In this document: piece by piece, positions 53,202-61,409 of the stretch
Numbering within the stretch: position 1 is the first letter of the stretch
Layout: the number at the start of each line of letters is the position of its first letter
Source of the DNA: Methanococcoides orientis
GTDB taxonomy: Archaea > Halobacteriota > Methanosarcinia > Methanosarcinales > Methanosarcinaceae
Direction: 5' to 3'
Assembly: GCF_021184045.1 (NCBI RefSeq)
Contig: NZ_CP073710.1
Location: forward strand, 2,118,685-2,182,684
DNA length: 64,000 nt
Made by a program: the position numbers and the translations under genes
The notes under the pieces: generated by a model
Database searches by the model: none
Told to the model about the DNA's origin: nothing
Seen by the model: only the letters and a program-made list of their open reading frames with translations

Positions 53202-54175
53202 GTGTTCGCTCCTCTGTCCTCATTGTTCCTTTTCAGGCTTTCCAGCAGACCGTCCTCTGCAAGCTCATCAAGTGCATGTATCATGGCAAGCGGGAATGTG
53301 ATGCTCACGTCTCCAATGACCGTGGCGACATCGCTCTCGTCCTTGACCTTCCCCCATGACTTCGCTTCGTTGGTGTTGGCACCGGACATGCTTCCCGAGG
53401 TGCGGTGAGCAGTTGTCATATATACTGCGTATTCGGCACCTCCGTTGAGGAGTGTGCTCAGGATGGCATGGTGTTTTGATATGGATCCGCCCAGTGCGAT
53501 GACACCTTTGCGGTCATCGAAGCTGCTTGCGAACAATATGTTACCGAAGTCCTTGACAACATCTACCATGAAATCAGGATGGTCCTGCTGGAACAGGTAT
53601 AAGTGGAAACCGAATGCACCGTCGGTGATGGCCGGGCAGAATATCGGTACGTCGTTCTTTGCTGCCTGGTAAAGGATGGAATTCTCGTCATCGAGCATCA
53701 GTCCGATCTCACGCAGCATCTCGGAAACCGCCCAGTGCTTTTGTTTTTCGTAAAGTTTCTTGAGGATCCTCTCGATGAGGCTCTCGAAGTTCATGTAGCT
53801 CTCATTTTTGATAAGCAGGTTTCCCACACGGTTAATGCCTTTTTCGTGCAGTTCCACATCATCTGTTTGGAACGATCCAATCTGGAAATCCTCTCCGGTG
53901 GCCTTCATTATGTCCTCTTCAAGACCGCCGACAGTGGTAACGATCACATCGGCAATTCCCAGTTCGATAAGCTGGGCAAAGAACCCTCTCAGGCCTGAGG
54001 TGACCATGTTCGAGGTAAATGTCAGGAATACCTTTGCAGAATCCTTTTTCATCTTAACTATTACTTCGGATGCCCGCTGGAGCTCAACGCTCTGGAATCC
54101 GATGTGTTCGTAGGAATCGACAAGCTCTGACACTCGCATATCCTGTTTCCATTTTAGGTCCTTCACTTTTACCAT
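53198..54175 (-). CDS. Deoxyhypusine-synthase-family protein with altered polyamine site
   Basis: The 325-residue protein has the deoxyhypusine synthase fold and NAD-binding segments (TFTSNMVTSGLRG, TTVGGLEEDI, GGSISKHH, YAVYMTTAHRTSGSMSGANTNEAKSWGK). The residue equal to the human catalytic Lys329 is conserved as Lys276 in SWGK, and Glu270 and Trp274 match Glu323 and Trp327. The two aspartates of the human spermidine site (Asp313, Asp316) correspond to Ser260 and Met263. It is therefore probably a paralogue acting on a different amine or making a different product (homospermidine-type chemistry is one possibility) and not the standard eIF5A modifier. Translationally coupled to the decarboxylase gene. 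Confidence 0.8.
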   Translation of the reverse strand: MVKVKDLKWKQDMRVSELVDSYEHIGFQSVELQRASEVIVKMKKDSAKVFLTFTSNMVTSGLRGFFAQLIELGIADVIVTTVGGLEEDIMKATGEDFQIGSFQTDDVELHEKGINRVGNLLIKNESYMNFESLIERILKKLYEKQKHWAVSEMLREIGLMLDDENSILYQAAKNDVPIFCPAITDGAFGFHLYLFQQDHPDFMVDVVKDFGNILFASSFDDRKGVIALGGSISKHHAILSTLLNGGAEYAVYMTTAHRTSGSMSGANTNEAKSWGKVKDESDVATVIGDVSITFPLAMIHALDELAEDGLLESLKRNNEDRGANT

Positions 54176-54293
54176 TAAAGATCACCGTTAAGTATGGGGG
54201 TGATGGAATCCCGAAATCATATATAAATGTTGGTCTGCTTTCTTGCAGTCTGTCTATCGAAACATATTTATCTTTCTCTTTAATAGGCTCTCT

Positions 54294-54836
54294 ATGATCC
54301 CGAAAAAAGCGTTTGTGGTAAAAGGTACCGGTGTCCATAAGGACAAGCTGGCTTCATTTGAGCTTGCATTAAGGGACGGTGGGATCGAGAAGTTCAATCT
54401 TGTAACGGTTTCGAGCATACTGCCTCCAAACTGTGATGTTGTTTTAAAAGATGAAGGTCTTGCTGATCTCAAGCCCGGTCAGATCGTTTACTGCGTCATG
54501 GCAAAAAACCAGACGGATGAACCAAGACGTCAGATCGCAGCAGCCATCGGGAATGCTGTTCCTGTCAAGAGCAAAGATTACGGTTACATTTCCGAGCATC
54601 ATTCTTTTGGAGAGGATGAGAGGACCGCAGGAATCTATGCCGAAGACCTAGCAGCAACCATGCTTGCTACAACATTGGGAGTTGAGTTCGATGCAGACTC
54701 TGCATGGGAAGAGCGCGAGCAGGTCTATAAGGCAAGTGGTCACATATTTGATACCACTCACTATTGCCAGTGTGCCCAGGGGGATGAAAATGGCTTGTGG
54801 ACTACTGTTGTTGTTGCAATGGTATTTGTGATATGA
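54294..54836 (+). CDS. pdaD: Pyruvoyl-dependent arginine decarboxylase
   Basis: PvlArgDC makes agmatine from arginine. The 180-residue proenzyme has the self-cleavage site VSSILPP, with cleavage expected between Ser40 and Ser41 to give the pyruvoyl group. It also has GQIVYCVMAKNQT, HSFGEDERTAGIYAED and the C-terminal WTTVVVAMV. The start at 54294 fits MIPKKAFVVKG and a TATA-like ACATATTTA about 27 bases upstream. It is divergent from the deoxyhypusine-synthase-like gene; the agmatine is also the substrate of TiaS (16752). Confidence 0.94.
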   Translation: MIPKKAFVVKGTGVHKDKLASFELALRDGGIEKFNLVTVSSILPPNCDVVLKDEGLADLKPGQIVYCVMAKNQTDEPRRQIAAAIGNAVPVKSKDYGYISEHHSFGEDERTAGIYAEDLAATMLATTLGVEFDADSAWEEREQVYKASGHIFDTTHYCQCAQGDENGLWTTVVVAMVFVI

Positions 54837-54860
54837 TGGGGTATGGGATGGTTGTAAAAT

Positions 54861-54899
54861 CCGAATGATTTTCGGCATGCCGAACCAAAATTTATATAT
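54861..54899 (+). promoter_or_regulatory. Promoter of the DtxR regulator gene with three CCGAA/TTCGG half-sites
   Basis: TTCGGCATGCCGAA (54871-54884) is a perfect 14-base palindrome seven bases before the TATA box TTTATATAT (54891-54899). A further CCGAA (54861-54865) makes a second inverted pair with the first TTCGG. Such overlapping dimer sites next to the TATA box of a metal regulator and feoB suggest autoregulation by the iron-bound DtxR protein. The symmetry is direct; the binding protein is inferred. Confidence 0.6.
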
Positions 54900-54946
54900 C
54901 CAAATCATGGATTATAGCCACTCATTACATTATTGTGTGAACGAAA

Positions 54947-55627
54947 ATGACTGCAGATCGCATTGAAGAATATCTTGAAACGATACTCTCACTTAGTAAT
55001 AACGGCGAACTTTCTGTTAAGAATAAAGATATAGCTGATGAGCTTGGCGTATCGCAGGCCGCAGTTTCCGAAATGGTGCAAAAGCTTACCGATGAAGGAG
55101 TAGTTGATCACCAGCCATATCATGGTGTCCGGCTGACCAATGCCGGTCTGTTGCAGGCGAAAAAATTAAAGCGAAAGCATCATGTGATCGAGAAGTTCCT
55201 TTCGGATGTCCTGGAGATCGATCCAGAGGTCTCACATAACGAGTCATGTGGCCTTGAACATGCAGTATCTGACATTGTTGTAGAAAGCATGTGCAGGTTC
55301 ATGGGAAGTAATAACATTGACTGCAATCCCGTTGATGAGGATGAATGCTGCCTTTTCAAAGAGAACTATGTTGCATTGTCCGATCTCAAGGAAGGCGACA
55401 GTGGTACAGTGGTCATGATGACCTTACCTGATTCTTCCAAAGAACGTCTGACATGCCTTGGGCTCATAACCGGGGAAAGTGTGGACGTCAAGCGTAAGCA
55501 GAAGCAGGGCTCGACCTCTATCCTGACACGTGGAACAGAGATAGCTCTTGGAAATGAGATCGCCAAGAAGATCTTTGTACGTCTGGGTTCAAGAAAGAGG
55601 TATCCACGCGGAAGTGGTAGAAATTAA
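54947..55627 (+). CDS. DtxR/IdeR-family metal-dependent regulator with FeoA-like C-terminal domain
   Basis: The 226-residue protein has an N-terminal winged helix (KNKDIADELGVSQAAVSEMVQKL, about 25-47), a dimerisation/metal-binding region with HNESCGLEHAVSD (His/Glu/Cys ligands, about 100-112), and a C-terminal SH3-like FeoA domain (KEGDSGTVVMMTLPD...GLITGESVDV, about 148-215). DtxR proteins repress iron-uptake genes when loaded with Fe2+ or Mn2+. Co-transcription with feoB (14-base overlap) and the palindrome in its promoter point to iron as the metal. Confidence 0.9.
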   Translation: MTADRIEEYLETILSLSNNGELSVKNKDIADELGVSQAAVSEMVQKLTDEGVVDHQPYHGVRLTNAGLLQAKKLKRKHHVIEKFLSDVLEIDPEVSHNESCGLEHAVSDIVVESMCRFMGSNNIDCNPVDEDECCLFKENYVALSDLKEGDSGTVVMMTLPDSSKERLTCLGLITGESVDVKRKQKQGSTSILTRGTEIALGNEIAKKIFVRLGSRKRYPRGSGRN

Positions 55628-57584
55628 ATCCGGTTCTGAGACTGTTACTGAAAGTTCTATTTCTTCCAAATATGATGTTACCATGGCCTTTGTGGGCAAT
55701 CCGAGCGTGGGTAAAAGTGCCTTCTTTTCACGCCTTACAGGCATTGGTGTGGTCGTTGCGAATTATCCGGGAACCACGGTGGAACTTACACATGGAAGTA
55801 TCAATGCAGGTTCCAAGAAAGTGGACGTTGTGGATCTGCCTGGAATATACTCCCTGGGAGCTTCCACGGAAGATGAGAAGGTCTCAAAAAGGTATCTTTT
55901 GAGGGAATATCCTGATGTTATCATCAATGTGGTAGATGCTACCCGGCTTGAAAGGAATCTCTACCTTACATTACAGCTTTTGGAACTGGATATCCCAATG
56001 GTAGTGGCTTTAAACCAGATGGATTCCGCAAAAGAGATGGGTATCGAGATCGACGTTGAGAAGCTTTCAGATTATCTGGGAGTTCCTGTGATCCCAACAG
56101 TTGCTACCAAAGGCCTTGGACTTGATGATGTTGTTCTTTCAGCTCTTGAAGAGGACCTTTCAACTGGGAAAAGACGCAGGGTACATTATGACAATCACAT
56201 CCTTCGTGCCATTGAAAAACTGGATACAGATTTCCCTGAGATCGGTTATGGGATCAAGGTCAGGGCGCTTGAAAGGGATGAAGAGTTCGTTAAACTGAGT
56301 TGCCGTCCCCATGATGGCGACCTTTTGCTTGCTACTTCCGGATCTATTACAGAAGATATCGAAAAAGCTCATGGGATGCAGATATCGGATACCATTGCAC
56401 GCGATCTGTATGGAGAATCAGGATACATTGTTGATCGGGTTACGACGCAGGTCGAGCACAAGATCACGTTCAAGGAAAAGATCGATTCTATCCTGACCTC
56501 TGAGTATGTGGGGATAACCGGTCTTATCATTGCTATTTTAGTTACGTTCTTTGTTGTTTTTACACTGGGTGGTTTCCTTGAGGAGGGGATCGTGTCCCTG
56601 TTCGAAACCTACCTTATCTTCCCTGTTGAGGAGATGCTTACAGGTTCATCTCCTATTTTCAGGAACGTTATTATCTATTCCCTTCTGGGAATTGAGGCCG
56701 GGTTTGCCATCGCAATTCCGTATATTGCAGTGTTCTACATCATCCTCTCATTGTTCGAGGATTCGGGATACCTTACAAGAGCTTCCTTCCTTCTGGATAA
56801 CTGGACCCACAAGGTGGGTCTTCATGGCAGGGCTGTCATTCCATTGATCCTTGGCTTAGGATGCAATGTGCCTGCGATCATGTCCACAAGGGCTCTTAAT
56901 ACCATGCGTGAGAGAAGGATTGCATCGGTACTGATAGCACTGACGCCATGCTCTGCAAGGACCGTGATCATTCTGGGACTTGTAGGAACGTTTGTAGGGT
57001 ACTGGGCAGCAATTTCAATATATGTACTCGAACTTGTGATAATCTTCGGTACTGGCTGGGTCCTTGGCAAAGGGCTTTCAGGTGAAAAGACCGGCTTGAT
57101 AATGGAGATGGCACCATTGCGCAGACCTGACCAGAGGGCTACTTTGCAGAAGACATGGTTGCGTGTACGAGAGTTCGTTTATGTGGCGTTCCCATTGCTG
57201 GTGGCAGGCAGTGCACTGCTTGGACTGCTTGATGCGGTAGGTGTACTTGACATATTCCAGAATGCGGTCGAGCCTGTATCTGTGGGCGTATTTGGATTGC
57301 CTGCATTTGCAGCAACTGCTCTTATCTTTGGTATACTCCGAAAGGAAATGGCATTGCAAATACTGGCGGTGCTTGCTGGTACTGCAAACTTTGCACAGGT
57401 GCTGACCCCGCTGCAGATGTACTCCTTCGCGGTCATAACAACGATCTACATTCCATGTGTTGCAACCATTGCAATACTAAAACATGAACTTGGCTGGAAA
57501 GATACCGGTGTTATCGCAATGTTCACTATTTCCCTGGCACTGCTGGCAGGTTTCCTGATAAATATGGCAGGTATGATGCTTTGA
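55614..57584 (+). CDS. feoB: Ferrous iron transporter FeoB
   Basis: The 656-residue protein has an N-terminal G domain (G1 GNPSVGKS at 28-35, G2-type PGTTVE, G3 DLPGIYSLG, G4 NQMD), a helical guanine-dissociation-like region, and a membrane part with Gate motifs (FGCNVPA-like LGCNVPAIMSTR and TPCSARTVIILGL) and about eight to ten helices. It imports Fe2+ across the cytoplasmic membrane. GTG 55614 overlaps the regulator gene by 14 bases and has CGGAAG-type spacing; ATG 55683 directly before the G1 motif is the alternative. No separate feoA gene is nearby, and a FeoA-like domain is fused to the regulator. Confidence 0.92.
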   Translation: MVEIKSGSETVTESSISSKYDVTMAFVGNPSVGKSAFFSRLTGIGVVVANYPGTTVELTHGSINAGSKKVDVVDLPGIYSLGASTEDEKVSKRYLLREYPDVIINVVDATRLERNLYLTLQLLELDIPMVVALNQMDSAKEMGIEIDVEKLSDYLGVPVIPTVATKGLGLDDVVLSALEEDLSTGKRRRVHYDNHILRAIEKLDTDFPEIGYGIKVRALERDEEFVKLSCRPHDGDLLLATSGSITEDIEKAHGMQISDTIARDLYGESGYIVDRVTTQVEHKITFKEKIDSILTSEYVGITGLIIAILVTFFVVFTLGGFLEEGIVSLFETYLIFPVEEMLTGSSPIFRNVIIYSLLGIEAGFAIAIPYIAVFYIILSLFEDSGYLTRASFLLDNWTHKVGLHGRAVIPLILGLGCNVPAIMSTRALNTMRERRIASVLIALTPCSARTVIILGLVGTFVGYWAAISIYVLELVIIFGTGWVLGKGLSGEKTGLIMEMAPLRRPDQRATLQKTWLRVREFVYVAFPLLVAGSALLGLLDAVGVLDIFQNAVEPVSVGVFGLPAFAATALIFGILRKEMALQILAVLAGTANFAQVLTPLQMYSFAVITTIYIPCVATIAILKHELGWKDTGVIAMFTISLALLAGFLINMAGMML

Positions 57585-57660
57585 AAGGATGTTTTTGTAA
57601 AAATATCCTCAATTTCCTATTTCGGCAGATATTAATAGTACCTAAACAAAGTTTACTATA

Positions 57661-57882
57661 ATGACCCGTATTACAGCTACACCACAAAAGAACTCTATAA
57701 GTGCTCTGATCGATATCTTTGAAATGAGCAATATGCGCGAACCTTTCCTTGATGAGGTAGGTAGCATGCTTGAGGTGATGGGCACCCATGGTTCAATTAC
57801 AGAAGGAGCTGTGGCTTATGAAGATGAAGAGATCTACCATGTTCACACAATGAGCATCATGGCACCTCTGAAGAAAAAATGA
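57661..57882 (+). CDS. Small conserved-looking protein of unknown function
   Basis: A 73-residue product with an amphipathic first half (SALIDIFEMSNMREPFLDEVGSMLEVMG) and a short beta-like end (GAVAYEDEEIYHVHTMSIM). No cysteine, no membrane helix. A TATA-like GATATTAATAG lies about 30 bases before the ATG, consistent with a leaderless transcript. I do not recognise a family; the histidine-bearing end beside feoB might tempt a metal role, but there is no support. Confidence 0.55.
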   Translation: MTRITATPQKNSISALIDIFEMSNMREPFLDEVGSMLEVMGTHGSITEGAVAYEDEEIYHVHTMSIMAPLKKK

Positions 57883-57901
57883 GTTTTGAAAATAATATGG
57901 C

Positions 57902-58687
57902 TTAAATGCTCGAATTTAAGAGTTCTTCAATGTCCATATTGATCTCAGGGGTAGAATCCCTGTAAAAACTGTGGTCACGTATGATATTCCCATCCATTGT
58001 GATGCTATCAAGGTGGCCATACCAATATATTACCATTCCTGTACCATAATCCCTTTCGTAGTACTGGAACTGTTTTTTAAGATAATGGGCATGTTCTCTT
58101 TCATCCCCGAACATTGCTTTGCTCTCGATCCAAAGAATTTCCACATCATCAACGTAGATTGGCTCATCCAGCAGGAAATCCGGGGTCTTTTGCATTCCCA
58201 TTTCCCTCAGGTCCTCTTCAGTGCTGAAACCAAGTTCCTTGTAGTTAAGCCATTTTTCAATAATTTCTTCTCCCATTTGGCCCCGGATAGACTGGGCTTT
58301 ATGTGCTTCAGGGGAAAAGAAATGGTCCTCATTTATCGCTTCGCTTATCTCTCTTGCCAGGCGCTTATCTTCAAGTGAATCGAGATGTTTCAGGACATAC
58401 TTCTTAGAGTAACCAAGCTCCTTGATGATCACTGAAGCCATGAGGGTAGCCGGAACTTCGTTGTCCTTTGCCAGTACAATGATGCTTATGCCTTTGTTCC
58501 ATAAGTAGAGATAGTTCCTGCTCTTGCTCTGGAGATTGTGCATCTTCCTCTTGACCTTAGATACTATCTTTTGATTGAGTATTGCAGCAATAACTCCTGC
58601 AGGCTCATTGAACTTCATCGCCAGATCATCGATGTTTTCCGGTCCATTCACATTTTCATATATCTGGAGATATGTTCGTTTATCCAT
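57902..58687 (-). CDS. TPD-motif nuclease, CDIN1 (C15orf41)-like
   Basis: The 261-residue protein has two helical regions that look like winged-helix/HTH modules in the first 120 residues. A restriction-endonuclease-like core follows, with GQMGEE (136-141), the signature KTPDFLL (167-173) and WIESKA (186-191, ExK). The Thr-Pro-Asp motif defines the TPD family that includes human CDIN1/C15orf41, mutated in congenital dyserythropoietic anaemia type I, and archaeal homologues related to Holliday-junction-resolvase-type nucleases. The DNA glycosylase gene upstream overlaps its start by eight bases, which points to DNA repair. Confidence 0.78.
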   Translation of the reverse strand: MDKRTYLQIYENVNGPENIDDLAMKFNEPAGVIAAILNQKIVSKVKRKMHNLQSKSRNYLYLWNKGISIIVLAKDNEVPATLMASVIIKELGYSKKYVLKHLDSLEDKRLAREISEAINEDHFFSPEAHKAQSIRGQMGEEIIEKWLNYKELGFSTEEDLREMGMQKTPDFLLDEPIYVDDVEILWIESKAMFGDEREHAHYLKKQFQYYERDYGTGMVIYWYGHLDSITMDGNIIRDHSFYRDSTPEINMDIEELLNSSI

Positions 58688-59324
58688 TCTTTACCTCTTT
58701 GTCTTTGAAGGTATGCAAGAGAACACAATCATCACATTGTTTCTTTCCACAGTAGTTCTTGGCATATTCTACTATCAAAGCATGGTATTCCTTGTATAGT
58801 GTTACATCTGATGGAAGTTCTGTCTCGAACAGCTTTTGAAGTTGCATATAGTTGCCTTCGATCCCGATACATTTCATGATGCGGGTGGTGTAGGCATCTA
58901 TAACGAACTTCGGCTTATCTGCAGCATAGAGGACAATACTATCTGCCGTTTCGTTTCCCACACCGTTCAGGGAAAGCATAAGTTCTCTCAGTTCATCCGT
59001 GGGTAACTGGAATATGTTAGCCATTCCTTCTGTAGCAAAGAACTCTGCAATGTCTTTCAGGCGTTTTGCCTTCTGGCGATAGAAACCACAGCATCGAACA
59101 AGCTCTTCAATATGTTCCACATCTGTATTTGCCAGTTTCTCAGGCTCTATGAGGTCGGAACTTTTGAGAGCATCTATTGCTTTCTCAACATTTGTCCATT
59201 TTGTCTGTTGTGTCAGTATTGTTCCGATAACAACCTCAAAAGGCGTGTCAGCCGGCCACCATTGAAGATGCCCGATCATCCCGAGAAGTGTCTCGTAGAT
59301 GTCACTGACCAGTTCGTTTTGCAT
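58680..59324 (-). CDS. HhH-GPD DNA glycosylase, endonuclease III/MagIII-like
   Basis: The 214-residue protein has the HhH-GPD fold with WWPADTPFEVVIGTILTQQTKW, the hairpin LSLNGVGNETADS (118-129) and catalytic Asp143 in FVIDAYTTR. The lyase Lys120 of E. coli Nth aligns with Glu125, as in the monofunctional MagIII 3-methyladenine glycosylases. The Fe-S loop is incomplete, with Cys192, Cys197 and Cys200 but no fourth cysteine. A monofunctional alkyl-base glycosylase is the best reading. A TATA-like tract (59342-59352 on the minus strand) suggests leaderless transcription, and its gene overlaps the nuclease gene by eight bases. Confidence 0.8.
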   Translation of the reverse strand: MQNELVSDIYETLLGMIGHLQWWPADTPFEVVIGTILTQQTKWTNVEKAIDALKSSDLIEPEKLANTDVEHIEELVRCCGFYRQKAKRLKDIAEFFATEGMANIFQLPTDELRELMLSLNGVGNETADSIVLYAADKPKFVIDAYTTRIMKCIGIEGNYMQLQKLFETELPSDVTLYKEYHALIVEYAKNYCGKKQCDDCVLLHTFKDKEVKNG

Positions 59325-59461
59325 CTGGCTTAAAAGATGTTTTCTTATTATATAATATGGGCGTTTGGTTATAAAAATGTTAAAAAGTAGAAAGAAGCTG
59401 AGAGTAAAATAAAATATTTACTTCTCTGCTATACGATGTGAGTTAAAGTTATTCGCAAACT

Positions 59462-59947
59462 TCAATTCCAGAATTCCTTCTCATAATCTTCAGGAAGGTC
59501 ATCAAGATTCATCATTTTGTCAAGTTTGCTTTTTTCTGCATGATCTTCCTTTTCAGAAATATCATTTACTCCCTCATCTGCCTGTTCTGCCACGACGTTT
59601 TCATGTGAGTGGATAACCGTTGTGTGTTCGGTTTCCATCACAATTTCTTCCTCGATCACAGGTTTGAAAGGGATCGTTTCTTCCATTTCAGTTCTGACAA
59701 CTGGCTGTACAGGTTCCCTTTCATATTTCCTTTCCGGGAATGGTTCCGGTTTATATCCAAGGCGCATGCGGGTTTCTTCGGCATAGGTGTCGGACACGAT
59801 GTCTGAATGGTTGCCTTGTTTGTGAGTTGAACTGTATCCGATGGTGCAGTTCTCCTCGCCTGTCCTCCAATCCACATGGAATAGGTGGCAGTTCTTTCCC
59901 TTGCATTCTAATTCGTTGTCCAATGGGCATATTTCGGGTAACACCAT
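59462..59947 (-). CDS. Hydrophilic protein with N-terminal four-cysteine motif
   Basis: The 161-residue product has a cysteine-containing head (CPLDNELECKGKNC...EENC at about 7-34) that could bind zinc or an Fe-S centre. A long acidic, probably disordered tail with alternating Glu/Val/Pro stretches follows. No membrane segment. I do not recognise a named family. It lies 29 bases downstream of the ribose-phosphate pyrophosphokinase gene on the same strand, so co-transcription is likely. Confidence 0.6.
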   Translation of the reverse strand: MVLPEICPLDNELECKGKNCHLFHVDWRTGEENCTIGYSSTHKQGNHSDIVSDTYAEETRMRLGYKPEPFPERKYEREPVQPVVRTEMEETIPFKPVIEEEIVMETEHTTVIHSHENVVAEQADEGVNDISEKEDHAEKSKLDKMMNLDDLPEDYEKEFWN

Positions 59948-59976
59948 GTAAAAACCACTCCGGGTCTGTTGTCTTT

Positions 59977-60825
59977 TTATAATTTCTTCAGGAAATCTGC
60001 AATAAGAGGTGCAACACTGATGTGACTTTGTGCTTTTTCCAGCGTGTCGGTCGCAATGACCTCATGTACGCCTGCATTGTAAAGTCTCAGGACACCGTTT
60101 TTGGTGAGCACCGGGTGTACGCATGCAATGTACACGTCCTTTGCACCCTGGCTACGTAGCAGTTTGATTGATTCTGCCATGGTCCCGCCGGTTGCGATCA
60201 TATCATCGATCAGTATTACATCTCTGCCTGTAACATCGATGTTCTTTGTCTTGATGGTAACCGTATCTCCGGAAAGTCTTGTCTTCTCAAGATAGTCGTA
60301 CTCGATGCCAACATCTTCGGATGCACTTTCTGCAAGTGCAATAGCACCAGCATCAGGGGAAACGATCAAGGGGTTTTCCAGATTAAGTGACCTGATGTAG
60401 TTACCCAGAAGGTGGGATGCATCAAGATCGAAAGAATCGGCACTGAAATGTTCAAGTACGCTCTTTTCGTGAATATTTACGGTGATGACCCTGTCCGCTT
60501 TGATGGTGCGGGCAATGGCACGTGCACTGATGGCTTCTCCGGATTTGAATATCCTGTCCTGTCTGGCGTAGCCCATGTAGGGTATTACCACAGTGATGGT
60601 AGGTGCATCTTCGCATGCATCTATCAACTGCAACAGGGAAATAAGGTCAGAATCAGTGGGCGTGCTCTGGATGATCGTGACATCATCAGTTATGTCTTCA
60701 AGTACTCTTGTGTAAACCTCTCCATCAGGGAAACGGTTGAACTCACAAAGTGACGGTTCCATATTTAGTTCTCTTGCAACCCGTGATGCGAGCAACTGTG
60801 ATGCAGGTCCTGCTATGATTTTCAA
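59977..60825 (-). CDS. prs: Ribose-phosphate pyrophosphokinase
   Basis: This enzyme makes PRPP from ribose 5-phosphate and ATP for nucleotide, histidine and NAD synthesis. The 282-residue protein has the N-terminal FPDGEVYTRV, the flexible-loop region with MGYARQDRIFKSGEAISARA, VSPDAGAIALAE and the PRPP loop VILIDDMIATGGTMAES, all in order. It is of the shorter archaeal form. Translation begins at TTG 60823-60825; GGAGAGG lies about ten bases upstream and no ATG fits. Confidence 0.94.
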   Translation of the reverse strand: MKIIAGPASQLLASRVARELNMEPSLCEFNRFPDGEVYTRVLEDITDDVTIIQSTPTDSDLISLLQLIDACEDAPTITVVIPYMGYARQDRIFKSGEAISARAIARTIKADRVITVNIHEKSVLEHFSADSFDLDASHLLGNYIRSLNLENPLIVSPDAGAIALAESASEDVGIEYDYLEKTRLSGDTVTIKTKNIDVTGRDVILIDDMIATGGTMAESIKLLRSQGAKDVYIACVHPVLTKNGVLRLYNAGVHEVIATDTLEKAQSHISVAPLIADFLKKL

Positions 60826-60912
60826 AGAATGTGCCTCTCCAGTATAATTTTATTGATAGTGATAAAGTGGTATTAACAATAATTCCCCTTTATTACATTG
60901 AACCATTAAAAG

Positions 60913-61392
60913 TCATTGGTTTGTCAGTTGTTCCTTGACCTTCTTGACAACATGTATGTCTTTGATAGCAGTAGAAGGATAGTTCCCTGTATCATCCTTT
61001 TCAGCGGATTTGACCATATCCCATATCGTAAGAAGTGCTATGGAGACTCCGGTGAGAGCTTCCATTTCAACTCCGGTCTTTCCTACAGACCTGACCTCAA
61101 CATTAGCTGTAACGTCCGAATCTCCAATCTCAAATTCCACATCAACTGATGTGATGGGTATCTGATGGCACATGGGTATCATTTCAGGTACTCTCTTTAC
61201 CGCTAATATAGCAGCAGTCCTTGCAGTTGCAAGGACATTTCCCTTTTCAACGGTTCCACTTCTGATACTTTCGATGGTCGGGTCCGTAAGACTGATTCTT
61301 CCGGAAGCCGTTGCATACCTGCTCACAATGTCCTTGTTACTGATGTCGACCATGTATGCACGGTCATCCTTTATATGGCTAAATTCCTGCAT
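60913..61392 (-). CDS. moaC: Cyclic pyranopterin monophosphate synthase
   Basis: MoaC forms cyclic pyranopterin monophosphate in molybdopterin biosynthesis. The 159-residue protein has MVDISNKDIVSRYATASG, AAILAVKRVPEMIPMCHQIPITS, GKTGVEMEALTGVSIALLTIWDMVKS and a C-terminal conserved lysine region, fully matching the family. In methanogens the cofactor serves formylmethanofuran dehydrogenase. GGAGAG precedes the ATG. It is the third gene of a leftward unit after the NAD(P)HX repair gene and a 59-residue frame. Confidence 0.95.
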   Translation of the reverse strand: MQEFSHIKDDRAYMVDISNKDIVSRYATASGRISLTDPTIESIRSGTVEKGNVLATARTAAILAVKRVPEMIPMCHQIPITSVDVEFEIGDSDVTANVEVRSVGKTGVEMEALTGVSIALLTIWDMVKSAEKDDTGNYPSTAIKDIHVVKKVKEQLTNQ

Positions 61393-61409
61393 CTGATACT
61401 TCTCTCCAC

